Source: Hymenochaete sp. R1 (Eukaryota > Basidiomycota > Agaricomycetes > Hymenochaetales > Hymenochaetaceae). Taken from it: 64,000 bases of DNA. A program made the position numbers and the translations under genes. The stretch lies in contig JAFREE010000061.1 in assembly GCA_019400425.1 (NCBI GenBank), positions 62,001-126,000 on the forward strand, read 5' to 3'. Shown in pieces: positions 54,012 to 64,000 of this stretch (the first letter of the stretch is position 1; each line of letters starts with the position of its first letter). Below the pieces are notes generated by a model, which saw only the letters and a program-made list of their open reading frames with translations, was not told where the DNA came from and did no database searches.

Positions 54012-55892
54012 ATGTCTGATCAAGACTTTCCACCCTTCATCCCTCCGCGCCCCTCTCCGTCTCCTCGAGGCCAACTACCCGTCATCCCGCCCGTCCCCGC
54101 ATCAAACCCAGCAGCAGCAGCAGCGCCCCAACTCGATCCCAGCCACTACGTCCATCCCAGAACAGCACACAGCACAGGCACACCCTACGGTAGATACGAA
54201 GGCCTCCCAATGTCGGCGGGCCCGTATAGCTCTTACGCAGACAGACCCCCCTTCCCATCAGCAGCAGCAGCCCACCACCCACGCTCTCGTCCCACGAGCG
54301 CTTACATCCCCGCTCCCCCACCCATGTCCCGAGCAAGGTCGGGCTCGTACGCGTACGCACAGCCGCCTCCCCCTGCGCCTGCGGATTACTGGGACTCGTA
54401 TATCCAGTCCGACGAGCCCCCGCCTGGGACACCCGGCCTAGGCCTGGGCCCGGGAGGAGGTTTCGGCCAACCACCACCCCCAATGCGGCAGCGCGCACAT
54501 TCGTACTCGCGCGCTGCTGCTGCTGCTGCTGCGGCAGCGACACCTGATTTCGGGCGGCCTCCACCGGATATGAGGAGGTCGAGGTCGAGGTCGCATACGC
54601 GCGGAGGGAGCGACGTCAGCGGGATGGGCCCTGTAGGAGGGTACGGTGCCGACCCGTACTTGCGCGCGGAGCCGTACGCCGCTTCTGCTGGATCTGCTGG
54701 TGGGGCTCAATGGCCTGATGGGCAGTATTATCACTCGCCGTACGAGAGCGCGCGTGGGTTCTCGCCTGCACCGCCTCCTTCCATGGGAATGGGAATGGGT
54801 TACGGCGCGCACCCCGGCTATGCACATGGCGGCGGCGCTGGTGGGTACTCGCCATACGAGTACGGACAAGCGTATGCGGGAGGGTCGCGTCCGAGGTCGA
54901 GGTCGCGCGTGAGGTCTGAACGGTCGACGCCGTGGATGGGTGGCGGGTACCTGCCCACGACGCCGGGTGGGAGGTCGGATATGTTGCCTCCTGATGCGTT
55001 GTTGGATGAGTATGGGATGCCTGTGAGGGTGCAGAGGCCTGATAGGGGGAGGACGGGCGATGTTGATACGAGGTGGATGACGGGGAAGGGATGTACGTCT
55101 GTTTCACGCTGGCTATATGCACCCGCGCCCGCCTCCACGCTGATGCTAATAACATTTCTTTCCAAACTTTTTTCTACCTTTTTTTTCTCCTTCAAAAAAA
55201 TAAATTATGACAAAAAAGACGGACCCGTGCTCGATCCTCTACACGCCTCCATCCTTCACTGCCCCATCCGCCTGAACCCACTCCTCCAACCCCCACACCC
55301 AGAGGACCCCTCCCAGCGCCCCTACCTCGACTGGAACCTCCTCTTCCCAACCTCCCTCATCCGGCGCTCCGACGACCCCCCACACTCCACCCGCCAATGG
55401 TCCACAGGCCGCTTCTCCCCCGCCACCTTCCCGCGCCTAACACGCCTGCGCCTCCTCTCCCGGCGCTTCGCATGGTCCGTCGACGTCGGCGCGAGCAGGG
55501 AGGACGTCGGCGTGACGTGTTCGGATGTCGTCGAGACGCTTGCGCGGTTCTTGCGGGTGCGCGCGGGGCGGGACGAGTACGATGCGCTGGGGACGAAGGC
55601 GGAGAGGATGGCGGTGAGTGCGGCGTATGATTATAATCGGTCGAGGGAGGCGGACGTGCCTGCGGGGCTTGGGGACGGCCTGAGGAGGCTGGATTTCTTG
55701 GGGAGGGACACGATGTGGGGTGGGGTGGAGGCGGACGAGAGGTATGTGAAGATGAGGATGGGCTTGGTGGGGAGTTGTAAGAGGGAGGAGAAGGGGGTGT
55801 TTGTGTTGAAGTGTGATAGGACGATACCGATGACGGTGGAGGAGATGAGGGCTCATAGAGAGGCGGAGGAGTCGCCTGATTCTGAAGAGTGA
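54012..55892 (+). CDS. DUF6699 protein, copy 2, with long disordered N-terminus
   Basis: Two exons (54012-55092, 55219-55892) give 584 residues. The first about 360 residues are Pro/Tyr/Gly/Ser-rich with an Ala run (AAAAAAAAA) and Arg-Ser patches (RRSRSRSHTRGG, RPRSRSRVRSERS), so they are probably disordered. The DUF6699 domain follows: YGPVLDPLHASILHCPIRLNPLLQ, YLDWNLLFPTSLIRR, FPRLTRLRLLSRRFAWSVDVG, VTCSDVVETLARFLRV, RRLDFLGRDTMWGGVE, VFVLKCDRTIP. Its intron sits at the same codon as intron 1 of copy 1 (T/AC before GPVL), which supports descent from one gene. The intron is 126 nt, a multiple of three without a stop, so an unspliced reading is also open; splicing is preferred because it restores YGPVLDP. 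Confidence 0.8.
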   Translation: MSDQDFPPFIPPRPSPSPRGQLPVIPPVPASNPAAAAAPQLDPSHYVHPRTAHSTGTPYGRYEGLPMSAGPYSSYADRPPFPSAAAAHHPRSRPTSAYIPAPPPMSRARSGSYAYAQPPPPAPADYWDSYIQSDEPPPGTPGLGLGPGGGFGQPPPPMRQRAHSYSRAAAAAAAAATPDFGRPPPDMRRSRSRSHTRGGSDVSGMGPVGGYGADPYLRAEPYAASAGSAGGAQWPDGQYYHSPYESARGFSPAPPPSMGMGMGYGAHPGYAHGGGAGGYSPYEYGQAYAGGSRPRSRSRVRSERSTPWMGGGYLPTTPGGRSDMLPPDALLDEYGMPVRVQRPDRGRTGDVDTRWMTGKGCTSVSRWLYAPAPASTLMLITFLSKLFSTFFFSFKKINYDKKDGPVLDPLHASILHCPIRLNPLLQPPHPEDPSQRPYLDWNLLFPTSLIRRSDDPPHSTRQWSTGRFSPATFPRLTRLRLLSRRFAWSVDVGASREDVGVTCSDVVETLARFLRVRAGRDEYDALGTKAERMAVSAAYDYNRSREADVPAGLGDGLRRLDFLGRDTMWGGVEADERYVKMRMGLVGSCKREEKGVFVLKCDRTIPMTVEEMRAHREAEESPDSEE

Positions 55893-56079
55893 GGGATGGA
55901 GGGAACGCACCGTCTTGCTTACACACTTTACGCAGCCTGACTGCAATCATAAGAAAAAGAATGATGATTGATTTTGTGTGTCATCCTCAACGGCGACCAA
56001 ATAGATAACTACTGTATATACAACCAGCGGATGCCTATTCATCCACATAGTACCCAGTACCTCGATACGAGTCAGCTAT

Positions 56080-57674
56080 TTACGAGAGTGTGGGGTTCGC
56101 GTTCTAGAGGAAGAAAAGTGACTAAGCATAAATGTATAACAATGGAGGCAAGATGTGGCCATACCTGGACGAGCTGCTCGAAGTAGTCCTGGAACCAGGT
56201 GCCAGCCTCAGGAGCAGGCTGGAGCGCGTCGCTCTGCGAGCAGTCTTGTAACGAAACACCCCACAATCAGCCACGACCAACAGAAAGAGAGGGCGCTTAA
56301 AACAACATACGACTATCAAACCGCGCCGCCGACGAATCCGACGTCCCATCGCTCTCCCCAGGCGGCTTCACCCAAACGATCGAATCAATCAGATCGTTCC
56401 CCGTATCCGTCGACGGCCTCGGGCCCAAGCCCGCCCCCTTCACATTACACCAGTCGCCTTCGGCGGTCCGGATCCCCGACACGCCCGAACGCCCCTGGTC
56501 GACGATGAAGTGCGCGGGGAAGTTGTTCTGCGTGAGGAGAGGGCCGAGCGCGTTGATGTAGAGCTCTTCGTCGTAGTTTGGGTTGGGGGATTGGGCGGGG
56601 TCTTCGGTGCCTCGGAGGAGGTTGTAGTTGGAGACGTCGGTGGCTAGGCCGCGGACGGTCTATAAGAGAGGGCGCGAGTTTTTTTTAGGATCATTCGTAG
56701 GTAAAAGAGGGGGAAAGGGTGACTTACGGCGCCGCTTCCGGCTCCTTGGAGGACGGATGAGAAGAGCTGAGCAGCTGGGGTTATGTTAGCGGGCCATCCT
56801 GGAAGGAAAAATGAGCCAACCCTGACTTAAGCTCGTTACGTAGTCTACATACCGAGCCAACCAGAGTGACCAGCGTCGAGGTAGAGCCAGACGTTGTCTT
56901 GCTGGAGCTTGCTGATAGCGTAAGACACGAGGGTCTGGGGTCTTATTAGCAATCGCCCAATGTGGAAAATTTGCATTTTATCATACCTCGTATGTGTCCT
57001 GTGCATTGGCGCACTTGGCGATGTTCAGGTTCGTGACGAGGTTGGCCAACCCATCGGGCTCAACGACGAAGACGACTCGGACGTTCGGGAAGTCTGGTAA
57101 ACCAGACTTGTTAGTACCTCAAAAACAGCTCCTAATTGCCGGAAAGACCCACTTTCGACCTGCGTAGCAATGGAATCAATGTAGGCCTGATACTTCTCGG
57201 CACCACCGTCGTCAATGGAGAACTCTCCGGCCGAGGCTCTTCATAACAACAGTGAGTTTCTTTTACTCCAATGTAAACGAGCAGACATACTCAGCCGCAC
57301 AGTCACGGTCGGGCAAGTCGTAGATGACGGCCTGAACGAGAGGCGTCCCTCCTGCAGCATCAGCAGCCTGGAGGTAGTCGCCGAGGGTGTCGACCTTGGA
57401 TGCGACATCCATCCAGAAGAAGATCGGGAAGTCCGCAACTTGTTTGGCCTGTGCGGAAAGCGTGGCATCCGTGATGCTAATTGAAGATAGTGTGAGTAAA
57501 TTCTTTTGAAAGACAGCGCGGTGGATACACTCACTTTCCGGCAGCAGAGTTCACTTCGTCAGCGTATTCTGGGATCTGGAAGATGGTCGCCCCGTCAAAG
57601 GGGTTTCCAGAGCCGGCGGCCTTGACAACGACCGGGATGCATGCAACGAGGGAGGCGAGTGCAGCGAACTTCAT
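56080..57674 (-). CDS. cel6A: GH6 cellobiohydrolase (cellulase), no cellulose-binding module
   Basis: Nine exons (57535-57674, 57291-57476, 57153-57238, 56987-57093, 56853-56934, 56728-56798, 56311-56659, 56165-56244, 56080-56103) give 374 residues. A signal peptide (MKFAALASLVACIPVVVKA, 1-19) is followed directly by the GH6 catalytic domain; there is no CBM1 or linker. Markers: NPFDGATIF, FPIFFWMDVASKV, YDLPDRDCAAEASAGEFSI (Asp of the general acid in PDRDCAA), FVVEPDGLANLVTNL, YLDAGHSGWLGWPANI, RGLATDVSNY, ITDQGRSG-like FIVDQGRSG, GDWCNVKGAGLGPRPS, WVKPPGESDGTSDSSAARFDSHC, GTWFQDYFEQLVQNANPTLS. It is a secreted enzyme releasing cellobiose from non-reducing cellulose ends. The last exon is 24 nt and was placed because it restores the family ending NANP. 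The start is the ATG giving the signal peptide. Confidence 0.95.
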
Positions 57675-58631
57675 TTTGACGACCTGGTGCTTTCTGCTGG
57701 GTAACAAACTCGCCACAGGATCAGAGCCATTTTATACGACATAGCTCGAAAGTTTCGCCGACGACAGGGAACAATATCGGATCGAGTATGTTGGTACGTC
57801 CAGGAGACTGAGGGACAGCTCATCACCTCGTTCCAGTGATCCGAAAAACCGCTAACGGCGGGGGCCAGACATGGGAGTATTCCGTGGGGGATAGGCGCCG
57901 ATGTTGCAATTGGTGCCACCATTTTGCGATATTCTATTCAGACCGATATTCAAGCGTATCCAGGCCAGAATGTGATATGTCGGATCCGGCAGTTTTTAGG
58001 TCCAAAATACCCCGAGAAATTTCAAGGACGCCCAGACACATAGAACGATGCAGGCATTTTCACTTTCTTCGTTTACCCTACACCTGGAGTCGATTCTCAA
58101 AACCTAGACACCACCTGACTAACGATAAGTATAGCTTTCATGTAAAATACTTTCTAAAAATACGCACCTGACTCCCTTCTTAGAATCAGACCACAAAAAT
58201 ATCGCTGTATATTTAAGAATATGATCTAACAGAGGCTATGATTGGCCCCGTATCACGAGGCATAGCATCCAGCGAATTGTTTCCTGAATGAACTTGAGAA
58301 GATGTCTAGACTAAATGACACAACCCGACGAAGTGCCGATTATGGTTCTGGTCTTCTGAGCAACATGAAACCGCCTCTTAATTAGCCCGGCTTTCTTCTA
58401 TGGAGATGTATGAGGTACTGCATCATCGTAGCAAACTGAGATGAAATATTGAGTAATGTGGTGTTACGAACACAAGGAGTGAACGAAAGCTGAACGAGCG
58501 ACCTCAAACTCGGCTTCATCATGGGAGTCATCGTGGGAAACTGAGCGCGTGATGAAGCATTGCCATCCACCCGTGGCAAGCGTTGACGCATCTCGCACAG
58601 CGACGCTGACTCTTCCTTCGTAGTCGACGCC
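57675..58631. other. Divergent promoter region, GH6 / palmitoyltransferase
   Basis: About 960 bases between divergent starts. It presumably includes the regulated cellulase promoter. No gene supported. Confidence 0.4.
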
Positions 58632-60412
58632 ATGGGGCGCCTTCTGGGTCGCATCTGGGTCGGCTTTACAACGTCCCTCATTGTCTTCATTGCATACTCT
58701 TCGCAGATCTTCATAATATGGCCGTGGTACGGACGAGTACTTTCCGTGGAACTACTGCAACTTCTTTTGCCCTTTAAGTACGCACCTTCTCGAACTTCTT
58801 CCATAATATTACTCAGAACTGATGGAGTTGCTGAAGTGTATTGGTTGGATTGCTATTTTGGAACTATTACCTGTCGGTGGTGACAGATCCGGGACGAGTT
58901 CCCAAATCTTGGGCGAGTTCTCCAACGAGTTTCCCCAATTTCATTGAAATTCACATTTGGCATTCAGGAGCCCGATGTGCGCTCAGGAGAAGGCTACGAA
59001 GTCAAGAGACTCTCTGGGGCGCCGCGATACTGTAGAATGTGCAATGCTTATAAGCCGCCTCGTGCTCATCATTGTCGTCAGTGCAAGAAATGCGTCTTGC
59101 GAATGGATCACCATTGTCCGTGGCTGAACAACTGTGTCGGCCATTACAACTATGGTCACTTCATTCGATTTCTTTTCTTTGTTGATATTGCGTGCTCCTA
59201 TCATGCTCTTATGATCACCCGACGTTCTATCGAGGCTATGAATGCTCATTATTGGGATGGTCCAAGCACGACAGAGTTTGTCTTTATTATCCTTAATTAT
59301 GTGACATGCCTTCCTGTGCTTGCTTCCGTTGGACTCTTCAGGTATGAGGAACAGAAGTTACTGATATAGCATGCCTTGACTGACTTGTATCAAGTCTATA
59401 TCACTTCTACTGCCTCAGCAAGAACTCGACGACCATTGAGGGGTGGGAAAAAGACAAGGTGGCAACGCTCGTCAAGAGAGGGAAGATACATGAGGTCCGA
59501 ATTATTTTATATGAATCAAGAAGATGCCGAACTAATTCTTGCGCTTATCTCAGGTTAAATTTCCATACGTACGTATGGATCATTCGCGAACAATAATTTA
59601 CGACGTTTGACATGGATGCAGAACATCGGCTTTCTAGCAAACATAGAGGCCGTTCTAGGAAAGAACCCCTTGATGTGGTGTTGTCCTTCAATACCAGCGG
59701 GAGATGGGCTGAAGTATCCGATAGTGGAAGCTGATGGTAGGTGGTCAGAACTCACTGTGCGACACCGGGAAGGCGACTCCGAGGAGTCAGATGAGGAGGA
59801 CGCAGGTCATCAAGCCTGATAAGCTTAGAGGCCCCGTTTTACACATCCTGAGAGGCGCTCGCCCTCTGGAGCCTGTCTGTGCGTCCCTAGCAGCATCCGC
59901 TTTCTAGGACTTGTCGAAGTCTAACTCGCCCTCTGCTTTATACATCTTCGCTTCGATCGTCGTGCATCGTAATAACATCGTGTTTTGCAGAAGCGAACGG
60001 GCAGGCTTGGCCCCCGGAAGACCCGAACTCTATTCGCAGCTTCGACTATGACCATGACGATGATGACGACTCAACTTTCCAACTTCCCGAATCGCCATGG
60101 ACGTTCGAAAATGGATCGCTCAATCCTTCTCTTCAACCTTCAAATGCTTTCAGACGTCGTGCAATAGCCAACTCCGGTGGAGCAGGCACCGACGAAGACG
60201 AGGATGATGTATATAGCAGGGATGCGTATGGGAGGCGGCGTCGCGTCAGGAGAGGGTCGGAGGGCTACGAGGTCGCAATGACACCTGCCGACAAGGAGGA
60301 TATCATGAGGCGGTATATCATGACGCGAGGTGCTGAAGCGGGATATTATCGCACATACGAACCTGAACCGGGTTCTTCGCCTTCGCCTTCGCCGTCACCA
60401 CCGACACAATGA
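58632..60412 (+). CDS. pfa4: DHHC palmitoyltransferase, Pfa4 type
   Basis: Seven exons (58632-58777, 58837-58912, 58968-59341, 59395-59494, 59554-59568, 59622-59736, 59991-60412) give 415 residues. Two N-terminal transmembrane helices ([42 protein letters not shown]) precede DPGRVPKSW and the DHHC zinc domain: [49 protein letters not shown], with the catalytic Cys in DHHC. Two more helices follow, then TTIEGWE (a TTxE motif) and WPPEDP in the tail. Pfa4 palmitoylates chitin synthase Chs3 in the yeast ER. The tail is long, acidic and then Arg/Ser/Pro-rich. The intron after SW uses a GC donor (58913-58914); the nearby GT would break the frame. One exon is just 15 nt. Confidence 0.92.
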
Positions 60413-60778
60413 GCTGTTGGGATAGAGCACTGACTCGGATTTCTAACATATAATCAACTTTAGGTTACGATATCATTATATTAGAAATCTATGGACCTTA
60501 GTAAATTATGGACTGTGTAGTATTCCAGGCAAATAAAACAGAAATAAACAAACAAAACAAATGTCACGGGTGCAACTAGTTCTAGATAGATTCAATGGCA
60601 TTACCGAAGGAGCAAGCAAAGTAGATAAAGGGATAATAGGTATTAGCAAAAGGAAGAGTGAAGATAAAACGAGATAAGATGCTGTGGTAAATCCCTGTAC
60701 CGAAAGCAAGGCGTTTAAAAAGAATGTAGGCGTCAATATCATGAGAGGAAGAAAGAGAAATAGTCCGGTTCCTTCTTA
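60413..60778. other. Intergenic region, convergent 3' ends
   Basis: About 370 AT-rich bases; nothing recognised. Confidence 0.5.
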
Positions 60779-63105
60779 TTAAGACCTGGTATAGAAGACA
60801 TTTGGCCACCTCTCTCGTACCATGCCACCCACAAGCCCGCGCAAGTGATCATCCGACCAAACGGTGTTGAAGTCGTCCTGACCAAGATTTATCATTAAGA
60901 CATCCCATAAAACACGACACATCTCATCTACGGCTGTCGAGATTCGACGGGTGGGGTCGCGGAGGTCGGACCAGGGTACGTAAAGCAGGGCGTAGATTGG
61001 ATTGGTCCAATCTTCCTTAGGGCGATTATCATCGTCTCCATAACCCATCTCCAGCATTAGCGTTTGCGTGCGCCCGGATCGTAGCCGAGCTTTCGTGCAC
61101 TCTACAACCTGCAAGCATAATTGGTTCGTGTCATCTGCAAACGCATTCTCGTCGGAAAAACAGGACAGTTCCCAATCGAAATTTTCCTTAAGCATTGTCA
61201 GGGCGCAGCAGAACTCAGTATCATCTGTGTGTGCAATCGTAGCTATTGTCTCCCCATTACTGGGCGACTGCTTCAGCTGTATCTCATAGTCAATCAAACG
61301 GTGCATCTGGTACACAGCAGTGTCCATCAAGAAAGCCTTGTCTGAGTGTGGTAATAACGTAACGACTGCATGAACTAATCAGCGAAGGAGCCGACCAGTG
61401 TAGACCGCGAGTACGTACGATTGTTAATTGCAATTTCGTCACAAAATCGCTTATGGTCGATCCAATGTGACTTCTGACATGCTCTGGAACAATACGATAC
61501 GAGTTGGCAGTGGGAGCACTTTTTGACACTCGACACTGCCATGTGAGCCTCGCAAACAGGCTGAGAATCTTAGGCTTGAGTACTATCGACAAATAAACAA
61601 AAACCCAGATTACTCACGTTGAAACAAAGAACACGAGTCAAATCATACCCGCTTTCCCGTACATACTTCAGGACAAGACCTGGGAGCATCGCCCATAAAA
61701 GGTATCTCCAATCATTTCCATCATGACCGTGCTCTCTAAGAGTCCTCTTGAGTGCAGAAAACACGACTTCCAGTATCGATTTTCGATGAGCATGAATTAC
61801 TATAATGCTTCGGAGGACATCAAACGTGTTTTTCATAAAGTGTGGAAAGGATCTTCGTATGCCCTTTGGAAAATGCGATAGTAGCAGGAGGTTGTTGTGC
61901 AGAGCGGACTTCAAACACGGCGCCCCACGAACGGATGAGGTGAAATTGTTAACGAGAAAATCCACAGCACGACCGTAAGTCATCCAGTCTGCGCCGCAAC
62001 GCCGATGAAATCTAGCGTCATAAGCTAGTAGAAACTCAATGACGTGCTTTATCATGCCCTGCCGTAATAGAGCGTCTCGTATCTTCTCACAGCATTCCTC
62101 TTTAAAACGTCTGTCAGATATGTACTTGAAGAAAGCGAAGAAGAGTGCGATTCCCGTGCTTAAGTGGCCATCATTGCATTCCGATACGATCCGGTGGAAA
62201 ACTTTCGTGAAGGACCCAGCAATCCTTTCCTCGTTGCCCCGGAACTCCTTGAAGAGATTCGCAACGAGCAACTCGAGTGGAAAATGCCGTAGATCATCCT
62301 TCTCGGTGAAAAGGCAAATGACCGTGATTGCGCTCCGAGAACATTTGATATCTGGATCCTTATAATGGTTTCTCCATATAGAAGCAGCAAACGCAGACGC
62401 TTCTTCGTCAAATGCAAACACGTCATCAGTCTGAGCAGCGTAAGACAGAGCGCGAGCTGCAGCAAAGAAGAAGTAATGCGCAACGCTTACTAGCGGCTCA
62501 CGGTCTTGAGCCGTACTGTCAATATCTCCGGTAGTCTGAAGGCTTTTCGTGCCCGGATGGCAAAAGAAATCCTTCAGCGTGTCGAGTCCACGCCGGTAGG
62601 CATCCGCAACTTTGGCATTTCTAAGTTCGTTCCCCATGAATTTTGCATTAGAGTTGCAGATGATTATGATGGCGCAGGATTCCGTGAACAATCTAATGTG
62701 AGTGTTGACACCAATGAGTAATTCTTGTGAAGATGAGACGATAAATCGTCTACAGGTTTCAAAGATTTGGTCGAGTTCCACTCCTGAAACAACACCGAGT
62801 TGCACCGAGTACCGAAGACCTCGTAGGTGGCGAAAGGATCCAGTAGTGGCCTTCCTCAAGGCTTCTTCCATCTAATTTTTTTAAAAAAAGTAGCAATCCA
62901 AAGATACATGAGCATCCGGAGTTAAAGGTAGTGAAAAAGAAAACGTGCAGCGACTGACCTCACCAATCTCCCAAGGAGCGTGATCATAATGAAGGGAAGG
63001 ATCATGGAATGGGTCGGCACCAAAACCCTCTGGGATGTCAATATAGGTTCTCGTGCAGTCGGAGACGTCTCCGGGGGCAGTGGAGTCCCCACATGAACAT
63101 CCCAT
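60779..63105 (-). CDS. MYND-type zinc-finger protein
   Basis: Four exons (62959-63105, 61618-62871, 61419-61560, 60779-61374) give 712 residues in exact phase. The first about 465 residues are alpha-helical with no domain I can name (VSVAHYFFFAAARALSYAAQ, GIALFFAFFKYISDRRFKEE, LKSALHNNLLLLSHFPKG). The MYND finger lies at about 465-505 and is split by an intron: CFNPVCEAHMAVSSVKKCSHCQLVSYCSRACQKSHWIDHKRFC, with the CxNxxC start and the YCSxxCQ and HKxxC parts intact. The C-terminal 200 residues have an acidic helical region. MYND fingers bind proline-rich peptides; this large helical-MYND architecture is common and poorly characterised in Agaricomycetes. The start (MGCSCGDS) is the first ATG of the first exon; an extra 5' exon is possible. 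Confidence 0.8.
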
Positions 63106-63650
63106 TGGGAAAAGATGGGAAAGACGTAGAGAAGGCGAGCCAGTGGTCACTGGCAAACGCGTTGTCGCTTCACCGTTCCGATTCACCAGTCCCGAGCCGA
63201 GCCCTCCAAGCTCCGTCAAGCCCTCCTAGTCCGATTTCTGACATGTAAGTCGTAACATTCATCTTATAACTTACATTATTAATGCTTGATGATGTTTGCA
63301 TAAGTGCGAAAATGATACTGGACTACTCATCGTAGTTTGAACTTGGGTCGTCGAGAACAAGTAATTACCAATTTGCCGCTGTTTGACAATCAAACGCCGA
63401 TGGAGGTGTTACGTAAGAACATTTGGCATGATTTCGGGTCTGTTCACCTTGAACATCATCCCAATTCCCAAATCTTCGGCATTCACCATATCGAAGTTCA
63501 TCTCTGCTACATTCAAGAGTCAAATAATGGCACATCATATAGTTGACTCGTCGGCGTCAAAAGCTTTACATGAACGTCAGGCCATTTGTCGACGTGCGCT
63601 AAATGGTACAGAAAAGTCAGAAACTGGTGAGTGAGGTCATATCGCTCCCT
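63093..63650 (+). CDS. Doubtful hypothetical exon chain at the window edge, partial
   Basis: An open frame from an ATG at 63093 reaches SPVPSRALQAPSSPPSPISDI at a good donor (63249). It can be joined through an acceptor near 63334 to LNLGRREQVITNLPLFDNQTPMEVL, with further exon-like sequence to a donor near 63626. The 5' end would overlap the start of the MYND gene on the other strand by a few bases. No family recognised and the later junctions are unclear, so this may be chance. Confidence 0.25.
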
Positions 63651-64000
63651 ACTTTACACTCATATGCATATGCTTAACACGTTGCTTCAATGCTTGCTTC
63701 TGTGAATTTCGACGTGGATTATCATATCCCGTACGTGAACTTTAGGTCGAATGTGCAACTCCGTAAACTCAAAATCCTATGACTTAGCGTGCTGTGCAGT
63801 CCGGTGCGGTGCTACTCCATGATTTCGGAAGGGGGTTCCCATTGAAAGCGGTGATTCGAGTTGTTCGCGGCAAACTGGATTCCTGAGAGTATATAACGGA
63901 TAGGTATCGGAGTACGCCTGACCTCATACCGCGATTCGACGCCTCCATCGTCCCACAATGCACTCCTATGCAACCATTGTGGACCGCCAATTTTCTGGCA
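63651..64000. other. Right edge, no supported feature
   Basis: 350 bases with short frames only. A gene continuing past the window cannot be judged. Confidence 0.35.

Noticed and set aside
53892..55892. Reading the second DUF6699 gene as one 666-codon exon from 53892
   Set aside because: The upstream ATG lies in leader sequence, and splicing out 55093-55218 restores the conserved YGPVLDP found in copy 1.
1..64000. CRISPR arrays, insertion sequences or retroelement remnants
   Set aside because: No regularly spaced repeats, no reverse transcriptase, integrase or transposase motifs and no long terminal repeats were seen on either strand by eye.

Overview
The window is nuclear DNA of a filamentous basidiomycete, most likely an agaricomycete mushroom. 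Nearly every gene is cut by many introns of about 45-65 nt. Several families are typical of Agaricomycetes: DUF6533 multipass membrane proteins, DUF6699 proteins and a short CaaX mating-pheromone-type precursor. The housekeeping proteins (Snu114, Naf1, Dop1, calnexin, Rac, Ole1) are clearly fungal. I reassembled exons by hand, using GT-AG (sometimes GC-AG) boundaries, reading phase and recalled family conservation. No alignment or search was run.

Layout. 1-15 kb: 3' end of a DOP1 gene, a single-exon hypothetical gene, a gene-poor 2.2 kb gap, a secreted EF-hand protein (Ssp120 type) convergent with calnexin, the U5 snRNP GTPase SNU114, and prefoldin subunit 1 divergent from SNU114. 15.7-23.2 kb: three tandem DUF6533 membrane-protein paralogues. 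23-31 kb: an intronless gene for a disordered protein, a Rac GTPase and a small F-box-like protein. 31-41 kb: a fourth, dispersed DUF6533 gene, a ThrE/Prm10-type transporter, a delta-9 fatty-acid desaturase fused to cytochrome b5, and a predicted mitochondrial protein. 41-49 kb: the pheromone-like precursor, a PEHE-domain chromatin protein and NAF1. 48.7-56 kb: mitochondrial EF-Ts, a CCDC124/Lso2 homologue and two adjacent DUF6699 genes. 56-64 kb: a GH6 cellobiohydrolase without a binding module, a Pfa4-type DHHC palmitoyltransferase, a MYND zinc-finger protein and a doubtful exon chain at the edge.

There is no operon logic. Related functions do occur close together: calnexin and Ssp120-like (ER and early secretory pathway), and Naf1, EF-Ts and CCDC124 (ribosome biogenesis and translation). 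Two head-to-head pairs share very short promoters (SNU114/PFD1 and NAF1/EF-Ts). From about 42 to 57 kb the sequence is visibly more GC-rich and its proteins carry more low-complexity tracts than the left part.

The most striking signals are two micro-exons in the desaturase gene (5 nt and 3 nt) that complete the conserved WW and the third histidine box, a pheromone-like precursor with two CaaX-like cores, and a 10-nt plus 20-nt exon pair kept in all three tandem DUF6533 genes. No tRNA, rRNA, transposon or CRISPR array was recognised.
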